Notes: generated from the letters alone by a model not told the origin. A DNA stretch of 64,000 bases from Theropithecus gelada (GCF_003255815.1 NC_037681.1:61705690-61769689); one strand, 5' to 3'; shown: positions 33,365 through 45,111, counted from the first letter of the stretch. Translations and numbers: made by a program.

Positions 33365-34657
33365 TTTCAAGCTTTGACAAATGGGTGTGGTTGGATAACA
33401 CTATATTCAGGATGTTACATTTCATCACCCTCAAAATCTTTGCTCCCGTCCCTATGCAGACAATCTTCCTCCCAACTCCAGCTGCTGGCAATATTTAATC
33501 AGTAATCTGTCCCCATAGTTTTTTCTATTTCCTAGTGTCTCATCAATGGAGTATGAAATTAATCATGTTATTGCAAATATCACTAGTATGTTTCTTTAAA
33601 TTACTGAAAAATAGTTCACTGTGTGGATGTGCCACAGTCTGTTTATTTCATTCACCAGTTCAATGGTATTTGGATACTTTCCAGTTTTGGTTAAGTGTAC
33701 ATAAAACAACTCTAACATTTATATATAAGTTTTTCTGTGTGAACCCGTGTTTATTCTGTTGGGTAAATACTTAGCAGCAGACTCACTGGTTGGGTGGTAA
33801 TGTAGGTTTAACTTTAAAAGAAACTATCAAACTAATTTCCAAGTAGCTATGATGTTTTGCATCCCAGCCAGCACTGTATGAAAGATCTAGCTTCTACAAT
33901 TTTTTTAGCACTTCCTATTGTCAGTTTTTTGTTTTTGTTTTTTTTTAAATGACCATCCTGTTTGTAGTTTATCTCACTGTGGTATTAATTTGTATTCCCT
34001 CAATAACTAATAATGTTCAGCATTTTCTCATATGTTTATTTCCCCTTTCTCATACATTTATCATCTGATCAAGCATTCATTAAAACTCTTGCCTATTATT
34101 TTGCTTATTTGTTTTCTTATGATTGAGTTGTGAAAGGTTTTTAATATGTTCACAATGTAAGTTTTTTTATTAGATTAGTATTTGGAAATTATTTTCTCTT
34201 ACTCCGTAGCTGATATTTTTCACTCTCTTAACAGTGTCTTTCAAAGAACAGATGTTTTTAATTTTGATAAAATTAATTCATCAAAGAAATTTCTTATAGA
34301 TTGTGTTTTTGGTGTCATATCTAAGAAATATTGGTCACAACAATGTTTGTATATTGTTTTCCTACTCATCATGGTCTTATATTTAACAGATCTATGATGT
34401 ATGTATGTTGAGTTATTTTTTCATATGGTATAAGGAATGGGTTGAGGCTCATTTTGTTGGATGGATGCCCAATTACTCAATTATTTTTTGAAAAGACTAT
34501 ACTTTTCTATTTACTTAGCTAGCATAATTCTCAAAAATCAATTTATCATATGTGTATGGTTCTATCTATATTCTCTCATATTGGCCATTGCTTATTTACT
34601 TAATACTTCCAGTAGCTTTTTTTGTGGATACTTTGAGACTTTTTTTCATAGATGCTG
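33365..34657 (-). mobile_element. Old L1 (L1M) ORF2 end and 3' UTR, antisense
   Basis: Plus-strand reading gives the reverse complement of an L1M 3' region: 'tctgttgggtaaatacttag' (33757), 'gtgtctttcaaagaacagat' (34233), 'aattttgataaaattaattc' (34260) and 'aggaatgggttgaggctcat' (34432). ORF2 is destroyed. The MLT2 LTR begins where this match stops, so the LTR may have inserted into it. Confidence 0.82.
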
Positions 34658-35188
34658 TGTTTAATTTTATGTGTCAACTTGACTGGGCTGTAGGGTACCC
34701 AGATATTGGGTCAAATATCATTCTGGGTGTTGCTGGGTATTTGTGGATGAGTTTAACACTAAATTGATAGGCTGAGTAAAGCATGTTGTCCTCTATAATG
34801 TGAGTTTGTCTTATCCAATCAGTTGAAAGCTTGAATAGAACAAAAAAAGCTGAGCCTCCTCTGAATAAGAGGCAATTCTTCCTGCCTGATACCCTTGAAA
34901 CTGAGACATTGGGTTGTTTTCCCGTCTTCATACTCAAACTGACACATTAGGTCTTCCTAAGTTTAAAGCCTGCCAGTCTGGAACTGCACCATCAGCTCTC
35001 TTGCTTCTGAGGCCCTTGGACTCGAACTGGAACTCTACTTTTGCCTCTTCTGGGTCCTCAGCTTTCTAATTACAGTTCTTGAGACTTGTCAGCCTCCATA
35101 ATTGTGTGAGCCAATTCATTATAATAAATCTTTTTCTATATACACATAAGTCCTATTAATTCGTTATCTCTGGAGACCCCTAATACAG
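34658..35188 (+). mobile_element. MLT2 LTR (ERVL class)
   Basis: A clear sense-orientation MLT2-type LTR of ~530 bp: 'tgtgtcaacttgactgggct', 'cccagatattgggtcaaata', 'ttatccaatcagttgaaagc', 'gtgtgagccaattcattata', AATAAA near 35124 and the end 'acccctaatacag'. It is better preserved than the MLT2-like copy at 20530. Confidence 0.82.
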
Positions 35189-35600
35189 ATTGTGGAATCA
35201 ATAGTAGTTCTAGAAGAACAGAATACTAAGGTTGAGTTTTCTGAATTGATTGTGGGGTTTCTAGAATTGTCTCTCTAATCTGATTAGATTTAAAGACACT
35301 AATGATTCTATTCCCAGTAGTAAAGAGAGCACTGATAGCTCATCTGGCAAGAGGTACTCCTAACATCACTATTGAACACTCAACAATCACAAATTATGAA
35401 TCAATCACATATAAGAAGCAAGGATGTGTAGCATCTGATAATTCCAAATGTTAATGAGATTGACTGGTTGCTCATAATGTCACTGGACAAAGTGAGCAAA
35501 GAAAAGCAAATGGTCAGGGATTCAAATTTTTAGCTCAGGTGTTGCATAAATTACCTGAAAGCTTCTATGGACGCCCTGAAGGAGAGAGACCTCATCTCCT
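35189..35600 (+). pseudogene. Possible ERVL-class internal sequence after the LTR
   Basis: Directly downstream of the LTR end. Blocks such as 'aagagagcactgatagctca' and 'tgaattgattgtggggtttc' remind me of the 5' internal region of ERVL-group elements. I see no long frame and no intact primer-binding site. The call rests on position plus partial resemblance. Confidence 0.5.
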
Positions 35601-35604
35601 CAGC

Positions 35605-35805
35605 AGAGAGTAGAATGGTGGTTCCCAGAGGCTGGGGATAGGGCGAGTAGATGGGGAAAGGCAGATGTTGGTCAAAGGATACAAAGTTTCACTTGGAGAG
35701 GAGGAGTAACTTCTGGTTATCCACTGCACAGCATGGTGACTATCATTAATATTAATGTATATTTTTTTAATGGCTAAAGAGAGGATTGTATTCATTTCAT
35801 ATTAA
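35605..35805 (+). mobile_element. Old L1 3' UTR fragment
   Basis: 'agaatggtggttcccagagg' and 'tgcacagcatggtgactatc' are standard blocks of an L1M 3' UTR in sense orientation. It ends abruptly at about 35805 next to an L1 piece of the opposite orientation. Confidence 0.75.
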
Positions 35806-35809
35806 ACCT

Positions 35810-36052
35810 GGGAATATGTTGTTGATGATTTTTTGAGGGATACGTTCATGAGGTATATTGATCTCTAGTTTTCTTACACTAGCCTGATTTTATTTAATAA
35901 TATTGGCTTGTAAAATTTGTGGGGAAATATTTCCATTTTATATTTTCTGGAATATTTAGCATAGACTTGGTATTTTTTCTTTCTTAAATGTTTAGGGTAA
36001 TTACGTGTAACAAAAACTTGCATATGTATTCCCTTAAACTAAAAAAAAAAGT
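35810..36052 (-). mobile_element. Old L1 ORF2 fragment, antisense, with L1-tail-like end
   Basis: 35810-36000 reads as the reverse complement of L1M ORF2 reverse-transcriptase sequence ('ttgatctctagttttcttac', 'tttctttcttaaatgtttag'). 36003-36052 instead looks like a sense L1 3' end ('gtaacaaaaacttgcatatg' then A10). The patchwork suggests an inverted or rearranged insertion. Confidence 0.55.
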
Positions 36053-36148
36053 TGAAATTATTTTAAAAATATGTCAGAAGTGTATAAATGTAGATCACTA
36101 TGGTTGGTAATTGTGTGTGCTCAGTCTTATAACTATGGTTATAGAAGT

Positions 36149-36250
36149 GTTAGGGATTTTAGATTTTAGGAATTTAGACATTAGCAATTTTGATCTACAG
36201 GAATTTCAATATTCAAGATTATGGCATTTGGGATTGTGTCTTTTGGGGTT
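36149..36250 (+). repeat. Degenerate short-period repeat
   Basis: Recurring units built on GGATTTTAGA / GGAATTT / GGGATT with a spacing of roughly 20 bases ('tagggattttagatttta', 'aggaatttagacat', 'caggaatttcaatatt', 'ttgggattgtg'). I do not recognise the family; it may be an old satellite-like or transposon-derived array. Confidence 0.45.
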
Positions 36251-36395
36251 ATGATTCAAAACTGGATGGCCCTCTCCTACCTGCCTCAGGAATGTGAAGT
36301 TATCTAGCCTTTCTGGGCATTTCAGCAATATACAGCAAGGGAATTGAAAATGCTCAATCTTTGACAAAGTATTTTTGATTCTGGGACTTTATGTT

Positions 36396-36747
36396 AAGAA
36401 TGTTCCAACACAAGGGCCAGTGCAGTGGCTCACACCTGTAATCCCAGCACTTTGGGAGGACAACGTGGGCAGATCACCTGAGGTCAGGAGTTCGAGACCA
36501 GCCTGACCAACATGGAGAAACCCTGTCTCTACTTAAAAAAAAAAAAAAAAAGGTATAAAATTAGCCAGCCGTGGTGGCGCATGCCTGTAATCCCAGCTAC
36601 TCAGGAGTCTGAAGCAGGAGAATTACTCAAACCCGGGCGGCGGAGGTCGCAGTGAGTCAAGATCACACCATTGCATTCTAGCCTGGGCAACAAGAGTGAA
36701 ACTCCATCCACCCCCTGCCTCAAAAAAAAAAAAAAGAATATTCCAAC
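36396..36747 (+). mobile_element. AluS with target-site duplication
   Basis: Sense Alu (36415-36735) with both arms, an expanded central A-run at 36535-36551 and tail A14. 'gaggtcaggagttcgagacc' and 'cagcctgaccaacatggaga' place it in the AluS group. Flanking 14-bp repeats (36396-36409 and 36734-36747, AAGAATGTTCCAAC and AAGAATATTCCAAC) match at 13 positions. Confidence 0.93.
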
Positions 36748-37244
36748 GAATACAAAAATATATATGTATAGAGATACTTAATTTAGGATTATTTATCATA
36801 GGAAAAAGTTGTAAATAATAACTTTTATGTTCTGTAAAATGAAAGAACAGTTACATAAATCATGACTCTAAGATAACTTCAGTGCTGTGTACAGAACTTC
36901 AGGAACAGAATCAATTACAGTTGTTGCACCTGAGACTCAGCTTCCTCTGCTGTACATTGGGGATCAGGTGGGGGCCAAGTGAAATCACGGAAGTGCAGGC
37001 CCAGCATGCAGGGCACAGGTGGGCACCAGTGAGGGGGCATTGCAGGGCCCCATTCTCCCCACCAAAACTGTGTAGAATGATTCAGAAGGAAACATTTCCA
37101 ACAGTTAATGAAGACCAACAGCCTCCAGTCTTAAGTAAATAAATAAATATATATAGAATAAATATATGTATATAGTAATTAAACAGTGAAGCTAATTTTG
37201 ATAAAAAAAGATTTTAACTAAAAGTTGAATGTCATTAATTGATT
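36748..37244. other. Unassigned; locally GC-rich patch
   Basis: About 36930-37070 is clearly more GC-rich than its surroundings. An 86-codon plus-strand frame crosses it. 'gagactcagcttcctctgct' gives a faint MIR resemblance that I cannot confirm. No splice or promoter signal that I trust. Confidence 0.4.
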
Positions 37245-37780
37245 AGGATTATTTTAGTTCACCATTTCTCATTGACTGAGGTTTGAGAGTTATGTCTCTT
37301 AAGGAATATGTTCATTCATTTAATTTTGTGGGTCCAAAGTTTTTATTCTTTTAATATGTGTGGGTCTTCATTTAGATTATTTTTATCATTCCTGATATTG
37401 GTAATATGGTTCCCTCCTCCATCTTTTTTAGTGGAGATAGTGGTTTATCTTTTTTTAAATCTTTGACACAAACAACTATTGGTATTACTTTTTTTTCCAA
37501 TAGTTTTAGATCTATGGTATAATATAAGTTATTATTTTTGGAGAGTTGTAAATCACTATTCTTTTAAAATATTTTTTTCTCTGTTTTTTCTTCTCCTTCT
37601 GAGATTCCAAACACATTTATATTAAAACATTTGCTATTATCCCATAGCTCTTAGATGCTCCGATCTGGGTTATTTTCTACTGTTTTTTAAATAATGTTTC
37701 ATTAGATAATTTCTATTGAACTTCTTTCAAATTCAATAATTTTTTGTCAGCTAAACTGAGCCTACCAATGAGCACACCAA
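37245..37780 (-). mobile_element. Old L1 ORF2 fragment, antisense
   Basis: The plus-strand block 'atcattcctgatattggtaa' (37386) preceded by 'ctcttaaggaatatgttcat' corresponds to antisense L1M ORF2. Further right, 'cttctgagattccaaacaca' resembles another antisense L1M block. Highly diverged. Confidence 0.6.
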
Positions 37781-37869
37781 AGCATTATTTATTTATATTG
37801 TCTTGCTTTCCTTTTTCTAGTGTTAGCATTCCAAATATGATATCCTCAAATGCAGTCCACAGAAGCAGC

Positions 37870-38460
37870 CTGAGAAACAAAAGGTTTTCTCTGAGCTTCT
37901 CCCACCCTCTTGTGTCCTTCATTCTCCCCTATGCTTCCCATGGAAACTAGAATCCCTCTTCTCCATAGCAGGTCATAGAAGCCAGAACTCCTTTTCTCCA
38001 AAGTCAGCCATGACACCTAAAAATATTACTCTAACTTTCCCCCTGCCTTTCTGTGTAAAAACTGGCCATTAAGAAATTATCTTGCCTAAGTTGTTTAACT
38101 GTAGGTCATAAGATCCCCATTCCAGAAAGGGTCCTGTTCCATACTCAGAAGGAAGGAATGCTGCTCAGAGAGACCAGGAGAATCTAGGCAGACAGGCCTT
38201 GCTGGGACCCCATTCATTCTATTAGCATTAGATCATAGCCTTTTTGACCTATCATATTTCTACACAGCTGTCCATACTTTGTTGAACCTAAGCATAAAAA
38301 TGTAGTTTCCCTTATATCTTTGTTTTCATTTTGAAGGCTCCTGTGTCACACAAAACTATGATCAAATAAATTTGTATGCCTCTTCTATTAATCTGCTTCT
38401 TGTCAGTCATTTTCAACAAATCTTCAGAGGACAAAGGAGAAAATTTCCCTTGGCCTCTAC
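37870..38460 (+). mobile_element. ERV1-like LTR (MER4-group type)
   Basis: The 3' part is convincing: AATAAA in 'gatcaaataaatttgtatgc' followed by 'tattaatctgcttcttgtca' and 'tcttcagaggacaaaggaga', the pattern of ERV1/MER4-type LTR ends. The 5' boundary is a guess at 'tgagaaacaaaagg'. No internal sequence is identified. The subfamily is not assigned. Confidence 0.55.
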
Positions 38461-38957
38461 CATTTCACTTGATTTTTTTTTTTATACATTCCACCTTTCT
38501 GCTCAAATTCCTCATATAGTCATGTACATTTGTACATCATCCTTTTCACCACATTCTTATTTCCTGAGAGTTTTAGTGGCTGGATCATATTTGATTCTGA
38601 TTCTGTTGATATATTGGCCACTGGGCAAAGGGGTTTTTTTCCTGGCTTTTTCAGCTTAACAAGCAGCATTTTAGGATAGAATAAACCGAAGTAAATAGGA
38701 CACACGACTTGAAATAGGCATGCTTTCTCTTCTACTACATCTTCGTTGTAGGAGTTTGAGTCTATCTGTTCAAGAGTTGAACTATGTTTGGGTTTTGTCA
38801 TTTCTATGATTATCCTTAATAAGCCAAATCTTTAAATTCCTGTAATTTTCCATCGTGCTGACTGCAGAGATTGTGTTCTATCACAAGGTTTTTTTTTTTT
38901 CTTTTTAATGATTCTGTTTCGCCTTCAACATTAGACATTCCTCTTAATTTGTGCCTT

Positions 38958-38960
<3 letters not shown>
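38461..38960. other. Unassigned sequence
   Basis: No gene or nameable repeat. Two overlapping opposite-strand frames of 93-95 codons occur near 38372-38801, with no features supporting translation. Confidence 0.4.
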
Positions 38961-39006
<46 letters not shown>

Positions 39007-39027
39007 TCTCTCCTCTCTCCTCTCTCC
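38961..39027 (+). repeat. (CT)n dinucleotide repeat
   Basis: About 20 uninterrupted CT units to ~39002, then CT-rich units with CC interruptions. Likely length-polymorphic. Frames across it (Ser/Leu or Glu/Arg runs) are not genes. Confidence 0.97.
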
Positions 39028-40154
39028 CTGCCACCCAGAGGTATATCACTATATTTAATATATAAAACTTGCATCCTGCTGGTTGTGAATGGGAGTTATT
39101 TTTTGTTGTCCTGGTGCAGCCTTGGATTCTGGCAATGCCTGTGTCCCTGAGTCTCAGGAATGTTCCTTCTCCTGCTCGTCATGATAACTAAACTATGACT
39201 TTTATGTTTTGCAGAACTTGTGCTAGACAGGTATTACTGCCGCTGCTTCATTGGTAGACATCTTGAATAGCTAGACCATTAGATTTTTTCCTACCTCTCC
39301 CAAAGACTGGAGGATATTGCCTTTCATTTTCTTTTTCCCCTGCTGTGATGAATCTTCATTTGTAACCTGAGGGATGTAGATAGGCTTGTCTGCCCTTTGC
39401 TGGGCAGCTCCTTTTTTCCTTTTTTCAGAGGAGGAAAAGTTGTTTCATTTTCTCCATAAAGAAGATAGGGACACTGGAATGGCTGGTTCTCCTCATCAAG
39501 GTCTCACCACTAAGGGGTGCCTTCTGCATTCTCCCACCCTGTCTCCAATCTTTTGAGAACATGGTGAGGTCTGTGGAGCACAGCCTTCCCCACAAGTGGA
39601 TGCTAACTTCCTTTGCATATGTGTATCGCAAGGGTTCTATACTTTATTATAGCCCACATTTAGCTTTGGAAATTAATTTAAAATGCTAACTGAAATACTC
39701 TTAATTACTCCTCTGTCAGATTGATCTTCCTCCCATGCTCTGCCTCAAGTAAGCCAGTGATCATTTCTCTACTTCTTCTTGGAGGTGATTATTTTTCTTT
39801 AAATTTCTGGCAAGATTTTTGCCCTATAACCTCTTTATTAATTCAAGATAGGCTACACATTTGTAGAACATATAACTTTTGTTATTATCATGGTTATAAT
39901 GAGAGCAAAGCTCTTTCCAAATTTCTGTATCCAAAACAGAGCCAGGAGTCAACTGGTTTGTTTTTAATGTCCAAAAAATGACACTTAACATTTAGAAACT
40001 AGAGAATTTTTCTTTTATATAAAGATAGGCAAAGTGTATGCTCTGTTCTTCTATTGAAGCATTAGAAAGAAAAAAGACATATTTAAAACTAGTTTCCAAT
40101 GGCTGCTAGAAAATACATGAACTCATAGTTAATGTTGTGTCTTCGTCAAGTAAT
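39028..40154. other. Unassigned sequence
   Basis: Moderate-GC stretch at 39060-39640 and AT-rich beyond. It could hold a degraded retroelement interior, but I recognise no block. No convincing gene. Confidence 0.4.
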
Positions 40155-40285
40155 CCTATAATGGGAAGTAATGCACATGTTAATTAGCTTGATTTAGTCA
40201 TTTCACAATGTATACAAATATCACAACAGCATGTGGTACATCATAAATATTTATAATTTTTATCATTTTTTAAATTAAAAATCTA
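40155..40285 (+). mobile_element. Old L1 (L1M) 3' end
   Basis: 'catttcacaatgtatacaaa' followed by a 'catgtggtacatcataaata'-type block is a standard L1M 3' terminus in sense orientation. Only the last ~130 bp remain. Confidence 0.72.
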
Positions 40286-40889
40286 AAAATTAAATAAATT
40301 TATAAACATGTAAAAAGTATTTTTTTTCTAACTAAAAACTTCATTAATTTATTTGTGGTATTTTAAGTTCAAATCTTAATTCAGCTAATAACATATTAGC
40401 ACTTTTATTCTTTCAGTTATTCCAGAATTTCTAGAGACAAGGCAAATTAATGGTGGTAATTTATGCTATTAGACCTAGTTAAATTAAATAATTAGCACAT
40501 TGTTTACACGAACAATTAGCAATTCTGAGCACTCCAAAACCTTCAAGCATCACTGTTGCTTGATCCATATGGTACAATATCCTTGAGGGTAAGGGAAGTA
40601 GATGAGGATGCCAAAGGGAGTATTTAGGAGACTGCAGTAGGTCAAATTCAGTGCATAATTCTAGATTTCTGGAGAAGGCCATCCTCTCCACAGCAGAGAA
40701 TTATTATTCATTCGAAATATGAGATCTACTGTGCCTTTGAGCCCTGGGAAAGATTGAGTGTGTCTGACCTGTTACAGTAGGTAACTATGAATTTTTAGCT
40801 ACCTATTAGGACATGTATGATTAAATCTACCAAATTTTATGACAAGCAAGGGCAGCACCAATCCATTGAGGGAAGTGATATGTATCAGC
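40286..40889. other. Unassigned AT-rich sequence
   Basis: Nothing recognisable. Confidence 0.45.
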
Positions 40890-41335
40890 CAAGTTTTTGC
40901 TGTGATTGTACTACATAACAAGTAACAAGAAAATCTCAGTACCTTGCAACAGCAAACATTTATTTTTCTTGAGCATTGGTTTTTTAGTTGGCAAAAATAA
41001 CTCCAGGCTGCCAGTTAGATTTAGTTCTGCTTGACATGTCACTCATTTTGAGACCAGTAACTATCCATGACTTGCTCCTCTCACAATAAATAGCAGAAGT
41101 TCAAGGGGAAGGAGGGACAAATGGAAATACACAATGCCTCTTAAACCTGCAGCTCATAATTGACACAATGTCACTTCTACCTCTATTCCACCTCTGCTTC
41201 TGCCAAAGCAACTCATGGCTAAGTCCAGAGATAATAGGATAAAGAAGCATGTACTGCTGTGGGGTGCTAGAAGCAGAGCTTATGAAGAATTGAGAGAGGA
41301 AAAAAGAAATGTAGATGAATAAATACCTCATGATA
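40890..41335 (-). mobile_element. LTR-like old repeat, antisense
   Basis: Plus-strand 'accttgcaacagcaaacatt' with 'gttggcaaaaataactccag', then 'gacacaatgtcacttctacc', recall a common antisense mammalian LTR-like repeat. Family and boundaries are uncertain. Confidence 0.4.
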
Positions 41336-42597
41336 CATTTAAGACTGGGCTAAACAAGATAAAAAAGACATGACTACATTTCATGAAGTGGTTCGGTCTC
41401 CCTGGTCGAATCCCTTGAATGAACCAATGCTTGTCTCTCACAGCCTGCACTTTGTGTTCTCATGAGACAATTCTCCATGACTAATTGGCAGAAAATACAC
41501 AGATTTTGGCCTAATTCACAAATAAGTTACTGTGACATATTACCACTATCTGGAAATAAATTGCTGCCACACTATAACCATACTTAGGGTTGGCTATAAA
41601 AAAATTTATTCAACTTACATCTCCCCTACGAGGGAAAAAGCAAGAACATATTATTCTCACAAAAACAAAGGTCTTGTATTTGCATATGAGAACTAAATAT
41701 AATCTAAGACACAGTTACATGTGAGTGCCACACAACGTGGACTACATCAAACATCTCTTACGTGCCCTCTCAGATGTTCTTGGCCATTTTTTCTTCTGGA
41801 TTTGTGATCGTTTGCTCCACTTCAGCCACTAATACAGCAACTGGCTGCATGATGGCCTGCTCAGTTTTACCATTTGTCTGACAAGATACAAACCGGGAGC
41901 CCCTAGATTATCCCCCAACACTTTCAGACTTGGATAAAGTGCTACACTGCAGACCATGGCACTTAAATCCTGCCTCTGTTTCTGTTTTCTAGGGATCCTT
42001 AGCTAAGACACCTTTCCTACACTGAATAAAATTAAAAATTCATCTGACACGAATATGTCTTACCTTCCCCACAGATTGAGGAAAATCTTATCTACCAAAG
42101 AAAAGTGATAAAAGAATAGTTAACAGTGACATTTTGGGGAAAGAAGTAGAAAATCGGAGGGAGGGGATAGATCATATTAGATAAGTTATACCAAATCATT
42201 ATTCTCCCCAAGAAATTGACACCTTTTAGGAATAATTCGATTGTGGCCCTACGTATATTCCCTCTTCTACATCTCCAATTATTATTTCAAACAAAATTCT
42301 AGTTTTAAAAAATGTTGTTAATTATTAGTGAACTATTTTGTGGCACTATAGTATACTACACACAAATAATACTGATGAATAGAAAGTGTGATTAGACTTT
42401 AAATAATATTTTAACCAACATAAATGTATATGCACGTTGCCTTCAATTGTGCAGTAATTAACATTTAAATAGCAGAATTCAATGGAATAACAAATTTTTT
42501 TTTACTTTCAAGCATTGTAGGACATCTTAGGGGGTGTTCTTCTTCTGACCCCAATCCTTTCAAAAGAGTTTATATAGAAATTGATGAAGTACTACAA
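41336..42597. other. Unassigned sequence, possible old retroelement
   Basis: 41390-42010 has base composition and short conserved-looking blocks ('gagcccctagattatccccc') unlike its AT-rich neighbours and may be a retroviral or LTR remnant. I cannot assign it. No gene. Confidence 0.35.
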
Positions 42598-42760
42598 TAT
42601 TAGGTGGAAATCATGAGCTTTGGAGTCTACCAAAATGAACAAGCTGTGTGACTTTGCTTAAGTCCTAGTTTATTCACCTATAAAATTGAATTTTAGTAAC
42701 TCCTTCACATCAGTTTATTGTGGTATTTAAATGAGATAACACAAGTAAAATACCTAGAAG
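42598..42760 (+). mobile_element. MIR SINE
   Basis: 'aatcatgagctttggagtct', 'gctgtgtgactttgcttaag', 'gtttattcacctataaaatt' and 'taaatgagataacacaagta' are MIR blocks in the right order. One of the clearer MIR copies here; it lies just upstream of the THE1 insertion. Confidence 0.88.
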
Positions 42761-42831
42761 GTGTAATTGCTTTTGTTAAGCACTGAACATAACACCTTAA
42801 CTATGGTTAGCATAATAAATCCTCGAGATGC

Positions 42832-43187
42832 TATATTAGTCTGTTTTCACACTGCTGATAAACACATACCTGAGACTGGGCAATTTACAGAGGAAAGAGG
42901 TTTAATTGGACTTATAGTTCCATGTGGCTGGAGAGGCCTCACAATCATGGCAGAAGGCAAAGAGGAGCCAGTCACATCTTTCATAGATGGTGGCAGGCAA
43001 AGAGAGAGCTTGTGTAGGGAGACTCCCATTTTTCAAAACCATCAGATCTCATGAGACTTATTCACTATCATGAGAAGAGCATGGGAAAGACCTGCCCCCA
43101 TGATTCAATTACCTCCCACCAAGTCCCTTCAACAATAGGTGGAAATTCAAGATGAGATTTGGGTGAGGACACAGCCAAACCACATCA
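42832..43187 (-). mobile_element. THE1 3' LTR
   Basis: On the minus strand this is the downstream LTR, ~356 bp. It has the 'ctgagactgggcaatttaca' and 'gagacttattcactatcatg' THE1 blocks. Compared with its partner it differs at scattered positions, including several C/T transitions, and carries ~15 bp more through small indels. Confidence 0.95.
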
Positions 43188-44770
43188 TTCCACACCTGGC
43201 CCCTGCCAAATCTCATGTCCTCACATTTCAAAATAAATCATGCCTTCCTGACAGTCCCCCAAAGTCTTAACTCATTTCAGCATTAAATCAGAAGTCCACA
43301 GTCCAATATCTCATCTGAGAAAAGGCAAGTTCCTTCTGCCTACAAGTCTGTAAAGTCTAAAGCAAGTAATTACTTCCTAGATACAATGGGGCTACAGGCA
43401 TTGGGCAAATAAAGCCATTCCAAATGGAAGAAATTGGCCAAAGCAAAGGAGCTATAGGTCCCATGCAAGTCCAAAATCCATAGGGGCAGTCAAATCTTAA
43501 AGCTCCAAAATTATCTCTTTTGACTCCATGTCTCACATCCAGGTGAAACTGATATGCAAGAGGTGGGTTCCCATGGTCTTCGGCAGCTCCAACCCTTTGA
43601 CTCCGCAGGGTACAGCCTCCCTCCCTGCTGCTTTCACAAGTTGGTGTTGAGTGTCTGTGGCTTTTCTAAACACACTGTGAAAGCTGTAAGTGGATCTACC
43701 ATTCTGAGGTTGGAGGATGGAGGCCCTCTTCTCACAGCTCCACTAGGTGGTGCCCTAATAGGGACTCTGTGTGGGGGCTCTGATCCCACATTTCCCTTCC
43801 ACACTGCCTTAGCAGAGGTTCTCCATAAGAACCCCACCCCTGCAGCAAACTTCTGCCTGTAAATCCAGGTGTTTCCATACACCCTCTGAAATCTAGGTGA
43901 AGGTTCCCAAACCTCAATTCTTGACTTCTGTGCACCTGCAGACTGAACATCACATGGATGCTGCCAAGGTTTGGGACTTGTACCCTCTGAAGTCATGGCC
44001 CAAGCTATACCCTGACCCCTTTTAGACATGGCTGGAGCAGATGGGACACAGGGAACCAAGTCCCTAGACTGCACACAGCATGGGAACCCTGGGCCTGGCA
44101 CAAGAAACCATTTTTTCCTCCTAGCCCTCTAGGCCTGTGATGGGAGGGGTTGCCTTGAGGACCTATAACATAACCTGGAGACATTTTTTCCATTGCCTTG
44201 GGGATTAACATTCAGGTCCTCATTATTTATGCAAATTCCCACATCTAGCTTGAATTTCTCCTCAGAAATGAGATTTTCTTTCCTATCACATTGTCAGCCT
44301 GCAAATTTTCCAAACTTTTATGCTCTGCCTGCCTTATAAAACTGAATGTCTTTAACAGCACCCAAGTCACCTCTTGAATGCTTTGCTGCTTAGAAATTTC
44401 TTCTGCCAGATACCAGATAACCTAAATCATCTCTCTCAACTTCAAAGTTCCACAAATCTCTAGGGCAGGGGCAATATGCCTACAGTCTCTTTGCTAAAAC
44501 ATAACAAGAGTGACCCTTGCTCCAGTTCTCAACAAGTTCCTCATTTCCATCTGAGACTACCTCAGCCTGGACCTTATTGTTCATATCACTGTCAGCATTT
44601 TTGTCAAAGCAATTCAACAGGTATCTAGGAAGTTCCAAACTTTCCCACATTTTTCTCTTTCTCTGAGCCCTTCAAACTGTTCCAAACTCTACCTGTAATT
44701 AGTTCCAAAGTCACTTCCACATTTTCAGGTATCTTTTCAGCAACACCCCACTCTATTGGTACAAATTTAC
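43188..44770 (-). pseudogene. THE1 internal region (non-coding relic)
   Basis: The 1.58-kb THE1 interior. It is bounded on the plus strand by 'ttccacacctggcccctgcc' (purine-rich tract of the minus strand, next to the 3' LTR) and 'tctattggtacaaatttac' next to the 5' LTR. A 155-codon minus-strand frame at 43634-44101 is the open stretch commonly seen in THE1 interiors; it has no retroviral enzyme motif and no known function. No gag, pol or env domain is recognisable. Confidence 0.88.
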
Positions 44771-45111
44771 TGTATTAGTCCGTTTTCACACTGCTGATAA
44801 AGACATACCTGAGACTGGGCAATTTACAAAGGAAAGAGGTTTAATTGGACTTACAGTTTGCCTCAGAATCATGGCAGAAGGCAAGGAAGAGTCAGTCACA
44901 TCTTATGTGGATGGTGGCAGGTAAAGAGAGAGCCTGTGCAGGGAGACTCCCGTTTTTCAAAACTAGCAGATCTTGTGAGACTTATTCACTCTCATGAGAA
45001 CAGCATGGGAAAGACATGCCCCCTTGATTCAATTACCTTCCACTGGGTCCCTCCCACAACACATAGGAGTTCAAGATGAGATTTGGGTGGGGACACAGCT
45101 AAACCATATCA
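44771..45111 (-). mobile_element. THE1 5' LTR
   Basis: On the minus strand this is the promoter-bearing upstream LTR, ~341 bp. It keeps the 'tgtattagtccgttttcaca' terminus intact. THE1 LTRs can act as alternative promoters in primates; nothing in this sequence alone shows that here. Confidence 0.95.

Noticed and set aside
41396..41425. 'ggtcgaatccc' resembling a tRNA T-arm
   Set aside because: No anticodon arm, acceptor stem or B-box spacing around it; a coincidental 11-mer.
43634..44101. 155-codon minus-strand frame as a possible gene
   Set aside because: It is inside the THE1 interior, where similar open stretches occur in many copies; there is no retroviral domain and no evidence of function.
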